From positions 5,991,722 through 6,055,721 of the forward strand of contig OZ037766.1 in assembly GCA_964035545.1 (NCBI GenBank): a DNA stretch of 64,000 nucleotides, given 5' to 3'. The notes beneath the pieces were generated by a model. It did no database searches. It was not told the origin of the DNA and worked only from the letters and a program-made list of their open reading frames with translations. How positions within the stretch are numbered: the stretch's first letter is position 1; the number at the start of each line of letters is the position of its first letter. Below are positions 24,490 to 36,225 of the stretch, piece after piece. The position numbers were made by a program, and so were the translations under genes. The DNA is from Bugula neritina (Eukaryota > Bryozoa > Gymnolaemata > Cheilostomatida > Bugulidae).

Positions 24490-26578
24490 ATACTATTACT
24501 TATAGTTATCATAACTAATACTTATACTTATAAGTTATAATTATTGGTATCACTGCGGGCCTATGGCTACAATAAATATGCAGTGCAGTAATGGTATTGC
24601 CAATGGCAACAGCCTAATACTATTGCCAAATAAAATAGCTATAGAATAAAGTAACTGCTAAAGTTAACTGCTAACCTCATCTGTGCCCTACTCATCTAAC
24701 TCTCAGTTAGCTACATAAAGTTAAACATTTACTTTTAGTCTTACACTTACAGTTAGTGTTACACTTAGTCTTACTTCAACTGTTAACTAGCAGTTAAATG
24801 ATTAACTGATTAAATAATTAGTATTACCGTCTGGTCAATGAACTGGAAAAGAGTTCATTGGTTTGAGTCACTTTCATTTTAATTTTAAGTTAAAAAATAT
24901 TTGAACAAATATAACAATAATGTAAATATAATACATTAAAATAACAATAAAATTATTAAATAATCATAATACTTATACTATAAGTAGTGCAATTATTTAT
25001 TAATTTCATCAAAACTAAATATTTTTTATATAACTAAACTAAAATTACCATAAGTATAACCCTAAAATTGAATCAGAATCAGAATGAAATTGAGAATGAC
25101 GCTTACAAAATTGCTTAAAGCAGCACCAAATTGAGAGTCACTGAGTGCAGCGGTTTCAGGAGATCTCGAGTTTTAAATTGGACAACAAATATTGTACTCA
25201 GTCACTATTCACTTAGGTGCTGCTTTTAGCAATTTCTAGTTATTACAAAAGAAGCTAGCGCAGTTCAGCACGACTTTCAATTATATTGTTCTGAGTAATT
25301 TATTATTATGGAAATTGCCTGCTGATAATCTGCTGGACTAAGATGTTTGCTAAAAGGTCAAGTACGTATTGACACTGGGCGGTTGATTTGCTTCTCATGA
25401 AATATAAAGTATTTGAGTCTTGAAGTTGAACTGTTGCGTTCAGAAATACAGTAACAGTACAATAATTGCTGTAAAAAGGCTTGTTTTGAATTTGGTTGAT
25501 ATGTTTTATGTAATTTTATGAAATTCAATCATGATTATCATAAAAATTAATAATATAATGTTGAATTTGATGTAATCAGTTTAGTTATTAATTTACTATT
25601 TTATTATTTATATTCAATCTTACAAGTTATAACTAATACACTATAAGTTAGAGCTTATAAGATTAAGTTTATGACTATAAGTTATAACTTACTAACTATT
25701 AGTTGTAGTTAAAGTTATTCTCGGTGTTATAAATTTAGCAAGAGTGTTCACTATTCACTTTCAGTATGAGAGTGACTTTGAGTATGAGTATCAGTATCAC
25801 ATTCACTATCAGTATCAGTAGCACTAGGTATCCTTATAGTTATAATCTTTAAGTTGTAGAATATCAATATTAAGTCACACTAACTTAAACTACTAATACT
25901 AAGATATATTCTTATCACAACTAATAGTGACTAGTACTAAAGTAATATTTATTAATAATAGTAATGGTAATGGTAATTTTAATTCCCTAATCATAATCGT
26001 AATGATAATGCCAATGAAAATATCAATTTATATTTATGGTAAGTTATACTTATAAATATTTATATAATATATACATATATATACTCGCAGTTGTAGACCA
26101 TAAACATAGTTATAGTATTAGTAAGTATAAATCAAAATGTATTACTAATAGTAGTTAGGATTGCTGATTTGGATTTATCATAATTATGCATGCTGTAATA
26201 AATTTTCGAATGCGCTGAGCCAATGCAACACTATCATCTAGTCTAAGCTCATGAAGTAGTTGAAAACGTGTGAATGTAAATATATAATAATGTATGTATT
26301 CAATTCGCATAGGCTTCAACTCTAAAATGCTGTTTTTGTATCGCAAATATTTCCGAAAGTTTTAACACTTCATAAATGTGAATCAGAATGGCAGCCTTAC
26401 TTTAGGTAAAGCAAAAATTTTTATGTAGCTTAAGTTTTATGTAGCAATTTCTTTTTTAAATATTCATAATAAGCTGCAAAATATCTGTAGCTAAAAGTAA
26501 TCATGCACAGACAATGTATCACTCTTTCCTGAAATATGATTTTTTTTAAATTTTCAATGTTCTAACAGTTGAGTAATC
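24490..26578. other. Gene-poor AT-rich block with TATAA/GTATGAGTATC low-complexity motifs
   Basis: No gene seen. From 24490 to about 26150 the DNA is made of short recurring motifs (TTATAACTTA, AGTATGAGTATCAGTATCAC, TAATAGTAATGGTAATGGTAA). The same motif vocabulary fills parts of the 5.3-kb transposons (41150-41640, 44440-45130, 54790-55300), so this may be an old, heavily mutated relative. I found no terminal repeats here. The stretch from 26150 to 26578 should contain the TM6SF promoter. Confidence 0.45.
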
Positions 26579-29500
26579 ATGGAGACACTAGGCCTGCCTA
26601 GAAACCTGGTGATATTGCTCCTCCTCATTACTCTCTCTGCTCTGCCGATATCCAGACTGTTTCAATGGTGGTCTCCACCTACGTCATTCATTCTTGGAGG
26701 TGGACTATTGTCAATTCTGAGTTTACCGATAGTAGTTAAATCGTGTGCTGTGGCTGGTTTTATCACTTGCTCTAAAGATTTGCTGCATATGGCCATGCGT
26801 GAGTATTTTTTTTCATTGTGTCAACTTATACAAATACCGGGCAGATTGTTCTTGCATGCTGTGCATGATGTTGCTGTGCTATCATTTTGTGTTGTGTGTT
26901 GCATCGTGCAATTTCTACAAGAGAAACTAATTACGCTAAAATCAAGTGATATTCCATTTTGGCAGCTGACAAAAAATGTAATTTTGGCATTAATTCTTAC
27001 AGTCTGTGTTTGTTTTTACAGTTTTTAGTCCTTTTCTGTTCGCTTCTTCGATTGACATGGTGTTGTCACTAGAAAATGACGGCCTGCTGGCCAATTACAT
27101 GGCTTTTTACATGAAAGACGGTGAACAGTACTTGATGACTCCTTACGGCACAGCAATTTGCTACTGGGATGGGGCTGTCCATTTTGCTCTATACTGGGCA
27201 ATGCTCTATAGCTTCAACAACGGGTGAGATTTGTAAACTCTTTAACCGATTTTTTTGTGCTGATATTTTTTACTTCTCAGTAGTTAAAGTAGCTAAGTCA
27301 ATGTAGTATTTGTGGATATGTTCAATCTCTCTACTGCTAGTTGATAGAGTCTCTCAAAGCTCTCAAATTATCACACAACCTGCTGTAATAAACTTAATGC
27401 TCAGCTGTGCTGGTTACAGTGATGACTGTAGTAATATACATATCTCTCATATCATTCATATGCTTTATTCTATGGAGAACATCTAATCAAAATGATAGAC
27501 TTTTTCTCTTAAACAAGAAATCAACTGCTAGCTTAAAAAAACAATTTTATGTCAATGAAAGCTGCAAATATTATTTGTTTTCTAAGTTACTGGCTGCAAT
27601 GATTTAAACGTACAAAGTGAATATTTTCATCTGTTTAATTTTTATTCTCACTGTTCCATAGTTGCTGCTTCTAAAATATTTGATAAATGGACAACTTGGG
27701 TCATTTAATCATACCAGTTTGCTCATTTCCTTGTTAAATATTGTTTTATTTTGTAGAAAGGATTATTTCCGGTCTCTATCAGTGTACTGGTTTGGGACAT
27801 TCTTTTCAAGTATGATAGTCCTTATTATTGGGGCTTTGATAGGTGAATTTTATTCCTTGGTACTAGTATATGTTTCATATATTGGTAGTAAGTACATAGT
27901 ATATCAGTAGTAAGTACATAGTATATTGGTAGTAAGTACATACAGTAGTATACCAGTAGTAAGTACATTGTATATTCTAGAAGTAAGTATATAGCATATC
28001 AGTAGTAAGCACACAGTATATCAGTAGTAAGCACACAGTATGTATTCTAGTAGTAAGTACATAGTGTATTTGTACTAAGTACATAGTATATCGGTGAGTA
28101 AGTACATAGTACATCAGTGACAGGTACATAGTATATCAGTAGTAAGTATATAGTATATCAGTAGTAAGTACATAGTATATCAGTAGTAAGTACATAGTAT
28201 ACCAGTAGTAAGTACATAGTATACCAGTAGTAAGTACATTGTATATCAGTAAGTAAGTATATAGCATACCAATAAGTAATAAGGTACTAATAAATGTTGT
28301 TGAAGTAAACTCTCAGTCTGTCATATTCACTGTGGCTATATTTCCAGGCCCATTCCCAGTCTACTCAGCTATTATACTGAATGTGCTCTATATATTTGTA
28401 CCGTGGTACTACCTTTGGTGGGTTGTCTCCTCCACAACTTCACACAAGGTGAGTAAAATATATCAGCGTGTAGTCTGATATTAGCTGCAGATTTCTACGA
28501 TGGTACAAGTTTTTAGATTGAGGACATTCAGAAGCAATACAAATTAACAAGTCAGTTGTAGCAGCGCCTTAAGGTTGATATTATTGAGTGTCCAGCTTAA
28601 AAAGTAGAACACTTTCGAAATTTTACACCTCAATATATTATGTTAGTTTATATAACACATGCTATCTATTGTCGTTTTTAATTCTGTTTTGTTATGTTTC
28701 AGACTGTGACTGTACCATTTAGTCTGAGTTCTACTGGTTCAATATTAAGGTGGCTTTTTACATTATTCATGTTGTGGGCCACAGCCTATTCTCTTCTGCG
28801 TGGCTTAGTAAGTCCTTTAAACTTCAGAAAACGGCTATCTGTTCTCTTTCTATCGTCAGCATTTATAATAATAGAATGGCATTGTACCGTTCGTGATAGA
28901 ATATATATTATTTGTGGATCATTTTCTGCACATCAGTTAATGATGTAGCCGTGCCTGCTTGTAATTTTTACTTTAGTATTTGTGTAGATGCAGCCTGTCC
29001 TCTTTTTACATCTGTTTATTAGAGTTATCTGCCCTTGGTCTAAAAATAACTTATTTATTTAATTTATGTTTTGTTCTATTAAATCATTGCCTCTTATAGC
29101 TAGCTGATTGTCACATATATTCTCTATAGCACTTGTGTGAATATATGACCTTGACATTGTAGATAGCTTTGGGCGCCAACAGAGAAATCATTCAATATAT
29201 TGGGTCTGCAATAGAGAAGCCCATCTCCCATCCTCACAGGTTTAATCATATGGCTGTGAGTACATTCTGCCAGCTATTGTGTGTAGCACCATGTGCTGTA
29301 GCTAGTAACTTAAACATAAGTCATATCTACCTGTAGTTGGGACGCTCAGTCTACCAGTCGCCTTATCAAAATAGGGGGCTGAATTAATCAGAACTATGAA
29401 ACAAATTATTTCTTAATATCTAATATGCTATACATTATTTAGCAGTTTTCTGCTAATGTCGAATTCCATGTTCTAAAGGTGATGAAATAGTTTTAATGAT

Positions 29501-30586
29501 AAAAATCACTTCATTGTTTGATGCGCTTTATTTTGACTTGATTTAAATTTCAAATAATTGTGATAATTCTGGCAGAGGTCATGTTGTAAACGATATTTAG
29601 ACTTTATTTTATACATATATGTATGTATATAAGTATGCATGCATGTGCTGCTTGTATAAATGTAAGAAGTAGCTCGTAGTTATATTCTCCTGATCTGGCC
29701 ATGTATTATTGTATACTGACAGATGATGGTATTTCTGTTCTATGGTGTGCCGTGCACCGTCTACTCCCTCTACTGTCTGCTGCTCAACATGAAGACACCT
29801 TTACTAGTAGACGTCAGCATGCTGTTTGCCGGTCTAACAGCCAATGTGAGTAGTCTGTGTTCTAAAGTTGAATGTCACCAACCCTGTGACGAGAAGCCTT
29901 GATGGAAAGGTGGCTTTAAGCAGGCTAAGAACTTATTTGCTATAGGGGCAAAAAGGCAATTATGACTTAATGCCCTTCCTAACAACAGCAATGGTTTTTA
30001 CTGGGATTCAAAGCACTGACTGTGTAAATTTCTAACCACTAGATCACATTACTCCCTGGTATATAAGTAGTGATCAACAAACTCAGATGTAAGATGCAGA
30101 AAATATTGATTTTGTCCAAAAAAGCATAACCATTCAGTCTGTATTTTTCAATTCCACTAAAAAATGCAGCAGTATTTTGCATACACGTATACACTCAGCT
30201 GTTTCGATGACGGAATTATATGTTCGTTTTTTGTCGCGACATACCTCTCTTTCTATTCACTTAATTTCTTTTCATCCCCATGTGTGCTGCTACTCTAATA
30301 CATCCGTACTTAATTATAATGAATTATATTTTTTATAATATTTCAGATGCAAGTGACCTACATTGGACCTTATCTGATCAGAAAGCCAGAAGATAAGCTG
30401 GAATTCTCTAACGCTTCTCATTGGTGGATATTTTGGCTCTCTAATTGGTTAATGTTTATAGTGCCTCACCTATTTGCTTTATATTGCTACAATTTCTATC
30501 CAGCGAGGCGGTCAAAAACCAGCCCTCCTTCTAGCACAATCGTAACTAGATCTCGCTCTAAGCTCACCACGTATAAAGACAAGTAA
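26579..30586 (+). CDS. Transmembrane 6 superfamily (TM6SF1/2-like) protein
   Basis: A complete 8-exon gene: 26579-26798, 27022-27223, 27757-27842, 28348-28448, 28703-28807, 29163-29255, 29723-29845, 30347-30586. It totals 1170 nt, 389 aa plus stop, against about 370-377 aa in vertebrates. All junctions are GT-AG with matching phases. The best family match is exon 2, with LSLENDGLLANYMAFYM followed by DGEQYL, PYGTAICYWDG and a hydrophobic segment, the EXPERA-type core of TM6SF proteins. Exons 3-8 supply further membrane helices (YWFGTFFSSMIVLIIGA; LFTLFMLWATAYSLLRGL; FLFYGVPCTVYSLYCLLL) and a basic Ser/Thr-rich tail. Vertebrate members sit in ER/Golgi or lysosome membranes; TM6SF2 affects lipoprotein lipidation. 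The ATG is at the start of the open frame with a TAA codon (ending 26576) just upstream. Intron 3 carries a 22-bp minisatellite and intron 7 a SINE. AATAAA is at 30861. Whether it is closer to TM6SF1 or TM6SF2 is not clear. Confidence 0.93.
27886..28275. repeat. 22-bp minisatellite in TM6SF intron 3
   Basis: About 17 units of roughly TAGTAAGTACATAGTATATCAG. Most units contain GTAAGT, the consensus 5' splice site. It starts about 45 bp after the real exon 3 donor. Confidence 0.92.
29881..30058 (-). mobile_element. tRNA-derived SINE, copy 4 (TM6SF intron 7)
   Basis: Reverse-oriented copy of the same family. Read on the minus strand it has a head with GTGATCTAGTGGTTAGAA, a decayed B box (GCTTTGAATCCC), then GTTAGGAAGGGCATTAAGTC and TTCTTAGCCTGCTT. 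The 3' tail is truncated or degraded, and I found no clear target duplication. Confidence 0.8.
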
Positions 30587-30860
30587 TTTCATATTTTTGT
30601 GTTTTAGCTGTTAGCATTTGCATCTAACATGCTTAGCACAGTATGTTGTTCTATATTTTGTCTGATTTGAACCAACTTATCTTAATTAAAATCCATGCTA
30701 AGTTCTAGTGATGCATTTGAATCATTAGTATACATGTGTAATAATCACCTTATTGTTTGTAGCAATCACTATATTATTTATGTATAAATACCTCTAATTT
30801 TCTGCACATTTTGTATACACAAGATGCACATCAATGTAGATTTACCCATTTTTATGTTGA

Positions 30861-30866
30861 AATAAA
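30861..30866 (+). terminator. Poly(A) signal AATAAA of TM6SF gene
   Basis: First AATAAA after the stop at 30586, giving a 3' UTR of about 290 nt. It is tail-to-tail with the minus-strand gene ending at 31537. Confidence 0.6.
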
Positions 30867-31255
30867 ATCATTTTATTGTCAAATTTTAAGTGAGAAGTTC
30901 TATAACATTCCCAATGTTTTCACTGTGTTATATTCCTTTATTATGTACAATTTTATATACATGAAATATGTCTAAATATTTTACTATTAGATTCTGTTTG
31001 TTCTCCAACTGCTACTGCACCTTGATTCTATGAGTATTATGTAATCTCCAGTTAAGTATGTGTTGTTCTATTTCAGTCAGATCACCAACTGTTCATATTC
31101 AATACAATTTAACTGTCTTCTCACATATTGCTTTTATTGTTTGAACCCATTGGTAGCTTGACCGTGTTTTTGACGCTTAACAATTTCTAGATATGTGATG
31201 CTCTTAATACTGCACTGCTGCCATATTAACTGGCGTGCTTCCTCTAGTGTATATT

Positions 31256-31261
31256 TTTATT
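31256..31261 (-). terminator. Poly(A) signal AATAAA
   Basis: Minus-strand AATAAA about 280 nt past the stop codon at 31537-31539 of the AKAP-motif gene. Confidence 0.45.
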
Positions 31262-31536
31262 GAAGTTGTAATTCAATGCAGTGGTCAAGCTATCTTGTGC
31301 TTCTGGTAAAAATCTGTTGGAACTCCGAGTTCACAAAACTGCTGTCCCTAGACATCCTGAGTATCGTCTACATGCGTTTCATAGAATGTGTCGGTCTGCT
31401 TCACTGTAGTGTGTCTAAAGGTGTGACGTGTAATTGAATATAGCCATCGTCAGCCGTATAAGACGTCTGCTGCATGATACAGAGTATTGATGTGTGAAAC
31501 GTCTGGTTCAAAGATGTGTAGGAATAGCATTTCTAA

Positions 31537-34500
31537 TTACTCATAATTGTGGTGGTAGTGCAGTGGATTAACCTTCAGCACATTCTTTAGTCTGGATGCT
31601 TGGGGTGCTTTAGATACCTGTAATGTGAACATTTTAAAGACTGAGGCTAAACGGTGAAAAGACAAGCACAAGACTTGTTACTATCACGAAATTTCGTATT
31701 ATTGCTGACTCCACAAATAGTTCAATTATTATTAATGTGTAGAATAGAGCTTATGTGAAGAGTAAAGGTGCCATAGTATTGACACATAAATACATACTGG
31801 TCCAAATTTTGCTGCTGGGAGCAGTCCTTTAACATTGTCTGCATGTAACTTCCTTATTGTTGATCGGTGCTGTCTAAAATGGCAAATACTTTAATATCGG
31901 TTTTAGATCCTGTTTGTATACAAAATTTTTATATAACTGATTCTCTGCTACAAACCTAAGCTCTGGTGCATTTAAAGAACTACAAATAATACAATTCACT
32001 ACTCTCATACATATATTATACACATTTATTCTATTTTTGGTTATTATAAACCTCCAACTAAAAATCTTTTACCAACGTTATATGTCAAGTTATAGCATAC
32101 ATATAATATAGATTTACAAATAGATGTTGGACACAAACATTTTCATTCCGTTTAATTATTTCCTGCCTAGAAACTCATTTTAGCGGCAGAACTGGTTAGA
32201 AGATAACTTACTGGGTGTCTCTAGATATCCCCCTAGTTTTTGTATTGCTAGCCTCTTCTTTATTATGTTTAATGGCATGTAGGGGCGTAGGCTTCTTCTC
32301 CCTACCATGCGTTGATTCTCTGGGATACCACTGCCAACTCTCTCTAGGGCTAGCGTAATCTGCTGTCGATGCCATGTAACTGTCATTAATCGGAGTCAAA
32401 GCTTTTTTCTTTCTTTTCCGCAGGTTTGATGCCTCAATAAACTCAGAATCGTATGTCACCACACTACCTTCTGCTCGCCCTATAATAACTGAAAGCTATT
32501 TTAAGGTATTCAGGCACAACTTATGCTGCATTGTTTGATATATAACTGTAGGTACACACAGATTTGCATTATTTTATATAGTTCTGGTTTTGGCATATAT
32601 TTTGAGCACAGAAAATGTTCATGGGTAACACAAGTAACTAAATATGGTCTTAAAAATAAATGGTTATATGGAGAGTATATTGATGCAATCGAAGATTCCA
32701 ATCATAAATTAATACAGAGTAAAGATATGTAGTATAAAGTCAATGTTATCAATATACTTAGAATTGAGATAAAAGCTATAAAGTAGTTTGCTCAAATGGC
32801 ACCATACACTTCAGTGAAAACCCCCTAAAAGATAACTTTAAATTATACATGGTAATCATTGTATTGAAAATGCAGTTTGTTATGTGTGAGCAATGCCAAC
32901 TTTTATCTGAAAGTTTCCAATATCTATAAATCCTTTAATATCTAAATAAAAATTGTCCTATATCTGGTCTCTTAGCCATTTATCTTAGCGGCCAAAGTAC
33001 CACTCAAATAGTTCACCTGAGAAATATGCTATGTCTGGAACACATGATTGAGCCAACATTCTGATAGACTTATTAAAGCTGTTTTGCACATGTCTTTTCT
33101 GTAACTTGAGGGCATTTAGTTCTTGAAGGTCAAGGTCAAACTCAGGCGTGTACTCATCCACTTGGCTGTAGGAAATGAAGTGCTGCTGCTGCTTTTTCAT
33201 TCTTTCTTCTACTTTTCTTTGAATTTCCGCCATTTTCTGGAAGTTGCAAACGCCACTTTAAAGGCTTTTGTAAAAGTGCTCAACTTTTGCAAATAATCTA
33301 TCAAATGAAGTTTTAATTTTATGAACTTGAAGTGAATTAAATATTGTATGTCTGACTAGCACTGGCAAGTAAATGTTTATAAATTGAATGCCTTTCACTT
33401 GCCTTAATGTTTACAGCGAGTTGTATTTCAATTGATGCCAATAACATTTTAATAAATATATGTGATTAAGGTTTTTGAGCAAAATATCTTGTAGTTTTAT
33501 GTTGTAACAGCATACCCTGGCTGCTCTTTCTAGACTCCTTTCTTCAGAGTAGCAAGGTATTCCGCCATTAGACCTATGCTGGTAAGGATTTGCCCAACCT
33601 GACTGCAACTTTCTCGCTTCTTCCAAAAGAGGATCGTCTGTTAAATTCTTCCTAGCATCCAGCGGCTGTAAATAAATTTTTCATAGCATTGCATCAGCAA
33701 TAATATAGCTATACAATGCAGTGGAGCGCAAGCTATAAATGTTTATACTGTATCATGCACAGGTAGGTATAGTTTTAATATTATACTGTATTTGCTAATT
33801 AGGTATTTTGCTACATAGCTTAGCTGTCCAATAATTATATATTGAAGAGAACTCACTGATTTGGTGCTTGCCCCATTTATTGCGACATCTTGGTCACCTA
33901 TAGCTGGCAGCACCTGCAAAAGTTGCACTTTTCTAACTGTGGTGTAAACCATCATATTCTAAACAAATTCTTCATCTTTATGATTTTCCTATATATTATT
34001 TATTGAAAATAAAAAAGGGACTTGTCAAATTGGCTGTCTTATAAACCTGAACCAATCAAATTATAGCTACTATCTTGTTTTCAGTAATCAGTTCTGCTAA
34101 TTGATTTTAGTTGTTTAGTTGTAAACTTTTATCACAAAATCACCCCACACCATCTATATTTATTTAACTTGTTTCGCAGTTTGATTAATAAATAGATTAA
34201 CTTAATTTAGTTTCTGAGGCATCAATATATATTTGAGGTCATAGTTGCTTCATATATATACCTTGAGTTTTGGAAATCCCGAAGAGTCATTGTGAGCGGA
34301 TGTTTCCAGCTTTCCATTCGAAGTTGCCCCATTCCCATTTACGTCTGCTGTACCCCCACCAGCTTTATTGGCTACCCGCCCGGCGGATGGCTTGTAAGAT
34401 TTGAGCACAAAGTCTGGGTTGATAGTTGACATATTCTAAGAAATAATTACATGCAGAGTTTGCATTAAAATAGGCCAAAGAAAGAACAAGTTTGGTAGAA

Positions 34501-36225
34501 CTTCTATAATTTACACATGTGTCCAATTTTTAAGTCTGTACCTTGTATGCATTCAAGCTTGTAGCATAATCTAATATATATTCATTAACGCAGTTTTAAC
34601 AAATTTGTTATTAAAAAATCTTTGAAGCCAAGTTAAATGGTGTATGATATATAAGTTCAGAAGTTGAGAAATTTCAATATAGTCAAAGCTGTTTAACTTT
34701 TTATAGATTTTGGTTTGGAGCACTTGATAAAATTAAATAACTTAGCCTCCTTTGCTACATTTTATCTAAAACGCAGGCTTAATTCCTCAATTTATTTGTT
34801 ACGGTGAGTGCCTGCAATCTTGTAAGTTATATGTTGCAGCTTATAAAAAAAATTATAATCATATATAAATATGAAATGTAAAACAATAATTCTGACATAC
34901 ACAAAAACTGAAAATCAACTTTTTCACCAGAGAAAAGGAGAAAACTCTTCCTAACCTTTGGTTGCTTTTTATTATCTTTTTTCTTCTTATTGCCTTTATT
35001 CTTCTTTTTCTTCTTTTTGTTTTTGTTATCAGACATTTCTGGTTCAGACTCGCTGTCGCTGTCACTTGAACTACAGGAGCAATAACAGATGCTGTTGATA
35101 TACATGCTATATAGTACGTATACTATACCTATGATGTATTGTCCAAAAGGAATGTTGAAACTGTAGTTAAAGTTTTAACTACCTTAATCTACCTGTTGCA
35201 GTGTTAATATATACTAAAATTATTTGTTATAGAACAATTATATTAATTGTTTGAAATTTCAAACAAAATTTATATATAGCTAAGCTAATCTAACCAAAAC
35301 TTAGAGTTTTGAAAGCCCAATATGACATCAATTGTTTGAGTCACAGCCAAGCCTAGTATATAAGTTACAAAAAGAAACTGCAGAAACAATTTTCATTCAA
35401 CCTTTTGATAAGCATATGTATGATGTATCCTATTTGAAACTGAAACTGCCTTCGATAGAGCTATACAAGCTATAAGTCATGTAGGCAGTTAGAGCACACA
35501 CATTATGACTTGAACTAAATATTATAAGAGACATCTGTGCCAGATTATAAGCAGCCGCCAGACTATAAGCAGACGCCAGACTATAATAAGCAGACACCAG
35601 ACTATAAGCAGACGTATTCTACTCACTCTGATACAGCTGAAGTGAAGTTTGTGGACAATGACAGGTTCTCTAATAGTCTAAAACATTCTTCAACAGAATT
35701 TTCAGTATTTTTATTGATGTCTTTAAGTTTGCCCATAGCAGCTTGGGCCTCCGTAAGACCAAGTTCTTTCTCTTTTGGAGGAGGTAACTCCTTTAAAACT
35801 GTTTGTGCTTCTTCTAACGCAATCTTTTCAGTATCAATACCATCCACGATAAGTGAATTTCCTGGAAAATTGCGTAAAAGCATTATAGCATGTTATCAAC
35901 AATTATTATACAAACTTTTATCGTGAATATTTTACCGAAAGTCATGTGTTGTAGGTGTTTTTTACAGAAAAGGTTAATGATCTGCAATTTCCTTATACAT
36001 GTTTACAGTGCAGTCCTCTAGCTATATACTTGCATACATTCTGCACAGCTTTTACCTGTTTTAATTGGCACAGTTTGAGAACTTTTTACTTCAACATCAT
36101 TTGGTTTGCCATCTGTTTCCTCCACTCCATCTCTTATAGTCCGAGATAATTTCTGTTTAATGGCATTATTCAGTACCTGCTGTGCTATGTTCTTAGCCAA
36201 GTCTAAATATGCTTCAGATTCTCTT
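31537..36225 (-). CDS. Unrecognised charged protein with an AKAP-type amphipathic helix (5' end unresolved)
   Basis: Ten phase-consistent exons: 36056-36225, 35627-35861, 34956-35070, 34262-34435, 33857-33958, 33516-33665, 33017-33236, 32212-32479, 31798-31873, 31537-31617. They give 529 residues plus a split first codon, ending in TAA. The family is not recognised. Near the N-terminal end AKNIAQQVLNNAI fits the published RII-binding consensus of A-kinase anchoring proteins, with small/aliphatic residues at each required position. A helical region follows, then a DSSDSDSESEPE acidic run and a lysine-rich block of about 30 residues (exon at 34956). Exon 33017 encodes a helical stretch rich in K, E and Q. 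The exon at 33017 also reads on to a TAA at 32985 if its donor (TCAG|GTGAAC) is skipped, giving a possible short isoform. The first exon contributes two bases before 36225; ATGAG|GTTAGT at 40408-40412 is a weak candidate. No signal peptide or membrane segment is seen. Confidence 0.72.
35536..35612. repeat. 18-bp minisatellite next to an exon
   Basis: Four to five units of CCAGACTATAAGCAGACG-type sequence, ending about 15 bp from the donor of exon 35627-35861. Confidence 0.8.

Noticed and set aside
24235-24505. ORFs on both strands (KVAKVKVA and FATFTFAT types)
   Set aside because: Both are translations of the minisatellite at 24345-24478, with no codon or family support.
27886-28275. Possible CRISPR-like array
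   Set aside because: The 22-bp units are contiguous with no distinct spacers, lie in an animal intron and have no cas genes. It is a minisatellite.
32985-33016. TAA at 32985 as the only end of the AKAP-motif gene
   Set aside because: A phase-1 donor at 33016 joins in frame to three further exons with good splice sites, so the longer model is preferred.
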